This document shows positions 6,752 to 11,234 of a DNA stretch of 11,234 bases, piece after piece; position 1 is the first letter of the stretch, and each line of letters begins with the position of its first letter. The position numbers and the translations under genes are program-made. Location of the stretch: the NCBI GenBank assembly GCA_910586195.1, contig CAJUHO010000037.1, positions 1 through 11,234 of the forward strand, in the 5' to 3' direction. This stretch comes from an uncultured Bacilli bacterium. GTDB lineage: Bacteria > Bacillota_I > Bacilli_A > RF39 > UBA660. The notes under the pieces were generated by a model. It was not told where the DNA came from, did not search any database, and saw only the letters and a list, made by a program, of their open reading frames with translations.

Positions 6752-8181
6752 TTATCAAGTTTTTTTAATTTAGACTCTAATAAGTCGCTTGCCATTTTTG
6801 GATTTGCACTTCCCTTTGATTCTTTCATAACCTGCCCCATTAAGTATTTAAAGGCACGATCATGTCCACTCAAATAATCTTCTACACTAGAGGTGTTATT
6901 TAAAATAACTTTTTCTATAATACTTTCTAAATAGGTATTATCTACGATATTGGTAATGTTATTTTCCTTGATTAGTTCATCAATTTGTTTATCTGTTTCT
7001 AAAACATCTGTTAAAATATCTTTTACATTTCTACTTGTTAAAATTTGGGACTTTATCTTTTGAACTAAATCAATAAACTTCTCATCTGTTAATTTTGTAT
7101 CATCTAGTTTTATAAAATGTTTATTTAAATAAAAGGAAATATCGCCTAATAATAAATTACTAGCAATAGGAAAATCAATATCAGTAGATAAAAATTTGTT
7201 TAAATAGTCACTTAAAGAACGATTCATAATTAATTTATCAGCATTCAATCTACTAATACCACGACTTTGATATTCTTCTCTTCTCTCATCTGCCGTCATA
7301 GGAATAGACTTTTTTACATTTTCAATATATTCATCACTCAAGTAAAGAAAAGGAATATCGGGTTCTGGGAAATATCTATAATCATTTCCTACTTCCTTTA
7401 TACGCATTAAAACGGTATCACCCAATTTATCATCATATCGTCTGGTTTGTGCAGGAAAGGTCTCATCCTGATCAAGTAACTTCTCTTGGCGAATCATTTC
7501 CTTTTCTAGACTTAGTTTGACATTATTAATGGAACCAATATTTTTAATTTCCACTTTAGTTCCAAAGGGATCACTTTCACATTTACGAAGTGATAAATTC
7601 GCATCACAGCGCATACTTCCTTCTTCTATTTTACAATCTGATATATCACCATATAAAAGAATTTCTCTTAATTTTTCAATATAGAGTTTTGCTTCTAGAC
7701 TTGATGAAATACATGGTTTAGTAACAATTTCTATTAGCGGCACTCCAGCACGATTAAAGTCCAGCAATGTTACATCTTTTCTATGGGCACTTTTACAAGT
7801 ATCTTCTTCCATATGGATTTCTTCAATCTCTATTTTCTTTTTTTCTTCACCTAGCTCTATTTCTACATATCCATCATACCCTATTGGTGTTCTGTTCTGT
7901 GTTATCTGATAATTTTTAGAATTATCAGGATAGAAATAGTTTTTTCGATCGAAATGCATTTCTTTTCTAATTTTACAATTTAGTAAAATAGCTGTTTTTA
8001 TTGCCTGATTTACAACTTCTTTATTAACGGTAGGAAGCGTTCCCGGATATCCAAGATCAATAACATTTGTCAACATATTGGCTCCCATTCCATAACCATT
8101 TACAGAAGGTGAAAAAATCTTAGTATTTGTTTTTAATTCTACATGCACTTCAATTCCGATAGTCGGAATATAATTAGTCAT
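6748..8181 (-). CDS. gatB: aspartyl/glutamyl-tRNA amidotransferase subunit B
   Basis: GatB binds misacylated Glu-tRNA(Gln) or Asp-tRNA(Asn), phosphorylates the side-chain carboxylate with ATP, and amidates it with ammonia channelled from GatA. At 477 residues it is full length. Visible marks are IGIEVHVELKTNTKIFS (8-24), LGYPGTLPTVN (43-53), FDRKNYFYPDNSKNYQITQ (77-95), IHMEEDTCKSAH (122-133) and MRCDANLSLR (190-199). These cover the conserved acidic/His residues around the family's metal site. The C-terminal tail domain, with GQVMKESKGSANPKMASDLL, is the YqeY-like tRNA-contact region. The start ATG is preceded by AGGAGGAG (8195-8188), which lies inside the last codons of gatA. The genes overlap by 8 bases, so coupling is expected. 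Confidence 0.98.
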   Translation of the reverse strand: MTNYIPTIGIEVHVELKTNTKIFSPSVNGYGMGANMLTNVIDLGYPGTLPTVNKEVVNQAIKTAILLNCKIRKEMHFDRKNYFYPDNSKNYQITQNRTPIGYDGYVEIELGEEKKKIEIEEIHMEEDTCKSAHRKDVTLLDFNRAGVPLIEIVTKPCISSSLEAKLYIEKLREILLYGDISDCKIEEGSMRCDANLSLRKCESDPFGTKVEIKNIGSINNVKLSLEKEMIRQEKLLDQDETFPAQTRRYDDKLGDTVLMRIKEVGNDYRYFPEPDIPFLYLSDEYIENVKKSIPMTADERREEYQSRGISRLNADKLIMNRSLSDYLNKFLSTDIDFPIASNLLLGDISFYLNKHFIKLDDTKLTDEKFIDLVQKIKSQILTSRNVKDILTDVLETDKQIDELIKENNITNIVDNTYLESIIEKVILNNTSSVEDYLSGHDRAFKYLMGQVMKESKGSANPKMASDLLESKLKKLDN

Positions 8182-9634
8182 GGTAATCTCCTCCTACTAA
8201 ATTTTTATCTAAATTCAACTCTTTTTCAATAAAGGCTGCCAACTGATACATTTTAGCTTCATCAAAGGGTTTGCCTATAATATGGAGTCCAATTGGCATA
8301 TCATTACAAGAAAGACCAACTGGTATATTTAAACCTGGAAGTCCTGCCATATTTACTGGTATTACCAAGACATCATCTAAAAAACTTTTAGAAGGATCAT
8401 CCATCGAATCTTTCAAATCATATGCTGTAGTTGTCGTAGTAGGACCTAAAATAAAGTCATATTTTTCAAAAACATCAAGCAATGCTTTACGCATATCATC
8501 ACGAATAGATAGGGCTTTATTATAGTACTCCTTTGCATTTTCACCACTTAAAAGATAAGAGCCTATCATAATACGACGTTTTACCTCTTCTCCAAATCCT
8601 TCCTCTCTTGTCCCATAATAAAGATCATCGATATCTTTTGGATTTTCTTTCGCATGTCCATAGCGAATACCATCGAAGCGTGCAAGATTACTGCTTGCTT
8701 CTCCCATAGCAATAATCTGGTATAGGGTAACTGCATTTTCTAAATAAGCGATATCTAAAAAATCAACCATTATATTTTTCTTCTTTAAAAGAGCAATCGT
8801 ATCCATTATTTTTTCTTTGATTTCTCCATCAACAATATCACTCATAAAATAGTTAGGAATTGCAATTTTCATTCCTTCAACACTTTGACCTATTAGTCTT
8901 GTAAAGTCTTCTTTTTCTTTATAAGAAGATGTTAAGTCTTTCTCATCCCTACCAATTAAAGCATTTAAAAGAAGAGCATTTTCATATACATTTTTCGTCA
9001 TAGGGCCTATTTGATCTAAACTTGAAGCAAAAGCTACCAAACCATAACGGGAAATTCTTCCATAAGTTGGTTTCATTCCTACAATCCCGCAATAACTAGC
9101 TGGTTGCCTAATACTTCCCCCAGTATCACTTCCAAGGGCAAAAGGTACATCTCCTAAACTGATAGTTGTGGCACTACCTCCGCTAGAACCACCAGAAATT
9201 TTTTCTTTATTCCAAGGATTTCTAGGAGGACCAAAAAAGCTTGTCCTACTACTAGAACCCATAGCAAACTCATCCATATTCGTCTTACCAATAATAATCA
9301 TATGATGTGCTTTTATTTTTTCAACGACAGTAGCATCATAAATTGGAATAAAATTATCTAAGATATGTGAAGCACAAGTCGTTCTTAAATCTTTGGTTAT
9401 GATATTATCTTTTACAGCGATAGGAAGTCCAAACAAAATGTTATCTACTGCCATGTTTTCAAGACTTTCTGCTTCCTTTAATGCTCTTTCTTTGTCTAGT
9501 GTAATATAGGCATTATAATCTTTATGTTGCTCAATTCTCTCAAAACACTCTTCTACTAACATCTTAGGCGTAATCTCTTTTTTCTTTAATAATTCATGTA
9601 GTTCTACTACACTTTTTTCTAAATATCTACTCAT
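8174..9634 (-). CDS. gatA: aspartyl/glutamyl-tRNA amidotransferase subunit A (glutaminase)
   Basis: GatA releases ammonia from glutamine (or asparagine) and passes it to GatB for amidation of mischarged tRNA. The 486-residue protein is full length and belongs to the amidase-signature family. The Ser-cis-Ser-Lys triad is intact: Lys75 in GLPIAVKDNI, Ser150 in KISGGSSGGSAT, and nucleophile Ser174 in GSDTGGSIRQPAS. The spacings of 75 and 24 residues match known GatA enzymes. Other family marks are GKTNMDEFAMGSSS (116-129), GIVGMKPTYGRISRYGL (183-199) and, near the C-terminus, NMAGLPGLNIPVGL and PIGLHIIGKPFDE. The ATG at 9634 overlaps the gatC end by 8 bases; only a weak GGTGGT precedes it, so it probably depends on gatC translation. 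The presence of the complex implies that at least one of the glutaminyl- or asparaginyl-tRNA routes is indirect. Confidence 0.98.
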   Translation of the reverse strand: MSRYLEKSVVELHELLKKKEITPKMLVEECFERIEQHKDYNAYITLDKERALKEAESLENMAVDNILFGLPIAVKDNIITKDLRTTCASHILDNFIPIYDATVVEKIKAHHMIIIGKTNMDEFAMGSSSRTSFFGPPRNPWNKEKISGGSSGGSATTISLGDVPFALGSDTGGSIRQPASYCGIVGMKPTYGRISRYGLVAFASSLDQIGPMTKNVYENALLLNALIGRDEKDLTSSYKEKEDFTRLIGQSVEGMKIAIPNYFMSDIVDGEIKEKIMDTIALLKKKNIMVDFLDIAYLENAVTLYQIIAMGEASSNLARFDGIRYGHAKENPKDIDDLYYGTREEGFGEEVKRRIMIGSYLLSGENAKEYYNKALSIRDDMRKALLDVFEKYDFILGPTTTTTAYDLKDSMDDPSKSFLDDVLVIPVNMAGLPGLNIPVGLSCNDMPIGLHIIGKPFDEAKMYQLAAFIEKELNLDKNLVGGDYHD

Positions 9635-9923
9635 TGATAACCACCGGCACTTCTATATAATTTCCATTATGTCTTGGAACATTCTTTAAAACCTCCTCTG
9701 GTTTTAACATCTTAGTTTCTACATCATCTCGTAACACACAAACTTCATTTGTTGGTGTAATCAAAAAGTCATCATCATATCCCTTCACATTGTGTATTTT
9801 TTTTACATCATTCAATAACTTTTTTAGCTCTATTTGATATTTTTCTAAGTCTTTTTCACTTATCTTTATTTTTGCAAGTTGTGCAACATGTTCTACTTCT
9901 TCTCTCGATAACATCTCTTGCAT
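9627..9923 (-). CDS. gatC: aspartyl/glutamyl-tRNA amidotransferase subunit C
   Basis: GatC is the small subunit that wraps around GatA and stabilises the GatA-GatB complex. The 98 residues match the family length. Visible marks are SREEVEHVAQLAKIKISEKD near the N-terminus, a helical IELKKLLNDVKKIHNV segment, and the C-terminal part with LRDDV and NVPRHNGNYIEVPVVI, the usual family ending. The ATG at 9923 is chosen because a consensus AAAGGAGG (9937-9930) lies 6 bases upstream; an in-frame ATG three codons later is less well placed. It is the first gene of gatCAB, directly behind an extended -10 promoter. Confidence 0.97.
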   Translation of the reverse strand: MQEMLSREEVEHVAQLAKIKISEKDLEKYQIELKKLLNDVKKIHNVKGYDDDFLITPTNEVCVLRDDVETKMLKPEEVLKNVPRHNGNYIEVPVVINE

Positions 9924-9971
9924 ACTTTTCCTCCTTTTCTTTACAAAATAGTTAATTTTTTCTCCTTCTGT

Positions 9972-10000
9972 ATTATACCATGAATTTTTCTAATATTTAA
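9972..10000 (-). promoter_or_regulatory. promoter of gatCAB
   Basis: TATAAT (9977-9972) preceded by TGG forms an extended -10. The hexamer 17 bases upstream is TTAAAT (10000-9995), a weak -35. The predicted start near 9965 gives a leader of about 40 bases that ends in a consensus ribosome binding site. The promoter directly follows the terminator of the upstream gene. Confidence 0.7.
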
Positions 10001-10040
10001 AAAAAATACTAAGAAAAAGTATTTTAATCTTAGTATTTTT
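10001..10040 (-). terminator. Rho-independent terminator of the FGE-like gene
   Basis: A 12-bp perfect stem (10002-10013 with 10029-10040, core ATACTAAG/CTTAGTAT) has a 15-base loop and is followed on the minus strand by a T run. The first arm overlaps two bases of the stop codon at 10041-10039. It isolates the FGE-like gene from gatCAB. Confidence 0.8.
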
Positions 10041-11234
10041 AGCTAATACTTAATACAAGGCGGAACGATCCACCACCAGCGATATGGCCATTGTAGGTGC
10101 TATAATAGAAAACACCCGCATCACTATTATTATAATAGTTGCCGCCGCGCACAGTCCATGGGTATTGTGCTGTTATCATATATGCATAATCTCCATACCA
10201 GCCCGCTGTCTCATTTAAGGCATGCGCTGTACATGATGCTCCTTTACACGCTGTTAGTGGATTACTACTTTCATAAAAATCATAATACTTATCTTCCAGA
10301 AAGTTCTTTCCCGTAAACTTTGTTCCATCCTGTAGTAGCCCTGTATAGCCTGAATTGGCTGTCGTATTCATTCCTGAATGCTTTTCTCCTCCTGGTGCAT
10401 AATCTCCCATCATATACTCCCAAGCACCACCTGACATATCATAAATTCCATATATCGTTCCTGTCGTTGATGCTCCTGTTCCTTCTGGACTTACGTTATA
10501 CGTATAATGACACCCATAATCTTTATTTCCATTACTAGGGGACCCATAACTACAACCTGTTATAAAATCATTTGACTTATTCTGATATATCTCTTTATTC
10601 ACTCCACTATAATTCCTATTTCCCAGTTTTCCATATTTACTTTGCGAAAGATAGGCAACTAGCGCCCATTCACTATTCTTCATGGCATGAGAATCTAACT
10701 TGTTCGTGCTAAATCCATATCGATTCCCACTCACTGTCATATTTCTACCGACTTCGGCAATATTTGCGACCTGTATACTTCTCCAACTTGTGATATTCGG
10801 CTTTATCATGGCATTCAAGTTTGTGACATTTCCTCCACCATCTGTGGCGGTAGGACTTGAACTACTTGTCTCAAACTTTCCTACCCAGATTCCACTTAAC
10901 TCTTCATCTCCAAGCGTAAATCCATCTGGTGTTCTCCAATTGTTCACTCCTTCTACCACTTTGTACTGCCCACTTCCTGTCTCTTTTGCTGATTTTGGGA
11001 TAAACCTAATATCAATCTCTCCTGGCAATGCTTGGGTTGGCACACTACTTAGGTATTCTCCCTTCTTTCCATAATAAACAGTTCCATCTTCACTTCTTAT
11101 TGTATAAGAATACCTCGGTATCCATACCCACATCGTCTCGATATCACTCATAGAAACTGCCGTTCCACTTGTTGCACTTTGATATTTACTTCTACTGTCA
11201 CTTGTCACAGTTACTGCATTGGCCCATTTTCCAG
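10039..11234 (-). CDS. 3' part of a surface-type protein with an FGE-sulfatase / C-type-lectin-like domain; candidate retroelement target
   Basis: The frame is open to the window edge: codons GGA AAA TGG GCC AAT GCA precede the first possible GTG (11208), so the 5' end is missing and 397 residues are visible. It is Gly/Ser/Thr/Tyr-rich. Marks in order (visible numbering) are IETMWVWIPRY (31-41), GIWVGKFETS (114-123), TIYGIYDMSGGAWEYMMGD (259-277) and a C-terminal WTVRGG...AGVF...SFRLVL (359-394). The DMSG..WE and RGG...FR elements are those of the formylglycine-generating-enzyme/sulfatase-modifying-factor fold, which is also used as a display scaffold by diversity-generating retroelement targets. 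No formylglycine enzyme activity is claimed. Cys pairs at 227/241 and 329/334 could form disulfides outside the cell. The gene is visibly richer in G and C than its neighbours. It ends at its own terminator. Where the protein is displayed, and its anchor, lie outside the window. Confidence 0.8.
   Translation of the reverse strand, partial: GKWANAVTVTSDSRSKYQSATSGTAVSMSDIETMWVWIPRYSYTIRSEDGTVYYGKKGEYLSSVPTQALPGEIDIRFIPKSAKETGSGQYKVVEGVNNWRTPDGFTLGDEELSGIWVGKFETSSSSPTATDGGGNVTNLNAMIKPNITSWRSIQVANIAEVGRNMTVSGNRYGFSTNKLDSHAMKNSEWALVAYLSQSKYGKLGNRNYSGVNKEIYQNKSNDFITGCSYGSPSNGNKDYGCHYTYNVSPEGTGASTTGTIYGIYDMSGGAWEYMMGDYAPGGEKHSGMNTTANSGYTGLLQDGTKFTGKNFLEDKYYDFYESSNPLTACKGASCTAHALNETAGWYGDYAYMITAQYPWTVRGGNYYNNSDAGVFYYSTYNGHIAGGGSFRLVLSIS
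10072..10149 (-). other. candidate hypervariable region (DGR-type VR) at the 3' end of the FGE-like gene
   Basis: Of 26 consecutive codons from the Arg of RGG to the second Gly of AGGG, 25 end in C or T; only the Ala codon GCG does not. Among codons where the third base is free to vary, 13 of 14 carry C or T, against 2 of 15 in the stretch 10441-10500 of the same gene. NNY codons are what results when a retroelement replaces adenines in AAY template codons. The frame RGG-x(n)-AGVF-x(n)-SFRLVL and the location just before the stop are also typical. Template repeat and reverse transcriptase are not in the window. Confidence 0.5.

Noticed and set aside
8271..8525. Plus-strand 84-codon frame opposite gatA
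   Set aside because: It is a shadow of a conserved gene on the other strand, with no initiation signal.
10001..10040. Hairpin after the candidate variable region read as the cruciform that aids retrohoming
   Set aside because: Known examples are GC-rich with a 4-base loop. This one is AT-rich with a 15-base loop and a T run, so a terminator explains it better.
10320..11074. Plus-strand frames of 72 and 124 codons opposite the FGE-like gene
   Set aside because: The opposite strand carries recognisable domain motifs along the same stretch; these are reverse-strand shadows.
10039..11234. Enzymatically active formylglycine-generating enzyme
   Set aside because: The fold signature is partial, and I cannot place the copper-binding Cys pair of true enzymes near the C-terminus. 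A binding or display scaffold is more likely.
1..11234. tRNA or rRNA genes, CRISPR arrays, insertion sequences
   Set aside because: None were seen. The gaps other than 83-480 are all under about 160 bases and are filled by promoters and terminators.

Overview
This is a strongly AT-rich window with standard-code genes and tight, head-to-tail gene packing. TGA is used as a stop (after gatB and after the 155-residue gene) and Trp is written TGG. Every protein gene lies on the minus strand. A lipoteichoic acid synthase, strong AAAGGAGG-type ribosome binding sites, sigma-A style promoters and gatC-gatA-gatB point to a low-GC Gram-positive bacterium (Bacillota, or one of the uncultured gut lineages near Mycoplasmatota that keep a cell envelope). 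The lineage is an inference from gene style, not an identification.

Right to left, in the direction of transcription: (1) 11234-10039 holds the 3' part of a large Gly/Ser/Thr-rich protein with an FGE-sulfatase/C-type-lectin-like fold. It ends in a stretch that looks like the variable region of a diversity-generating retroelement target, followed by a terminator at 10040-10001. (2) 10000-6748 is the gatCAB operon, with its own extended -10 promoter, a consensus Shine-Dalgarno before gatC, and overlapping gatC/gatA and gatA/gatB ends. (3) 6751-3263 is a three-gene unit. Its promoter is partly buried in the gatB stop codon, and no terminator separates it from gatB. It encodes an unrecognised 155-residue membrane-anchored protein, a membrane sensor with two substrate-binding-like domains and a degenerate GGDEF domain (GGDEF changed to DGNEF), and a YihY/BrkB-family six-helix membrane protein. 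It closes with a terminator at 3293-3263. (4) 3234-434 is an envelope operon: an LtaS-type lipoteichoic acid synthase and an unrecognised 209-residue membrane-anchored extracytoplasmic protein, with a near-consensus promoter and a strong (probably bidirectional) terminator. (5) 480-83 is a 398-base AT-rich gap. (6) 82-1 is the first 27 codons of another leftward gene that runs off the window.

Two places deserve attention. First, the 3' end of the FGE-like gene: 25 of 26 consecutive codons end in C or T inside an RGG...SFRLVL frame, unlike the rest of the gene. This is what adenine mutagenesis of AAY codons by a diversity-generating retroelement leaves behind. Neither a reverse transcriptase nor a template repeat lies in the window. 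Second, the gap at 83-480 holds a perfect 23-bp inverted repeat (116-138 and 387-409), each copy itself almost palindromic. It encloses 248 bases that contain a good promoter now facing right, away from the gene at 82. That layout fits an invertible promoter, or a pair of operators.

The remaining genes are ordinary housekeeping, envelope and signalling functions.
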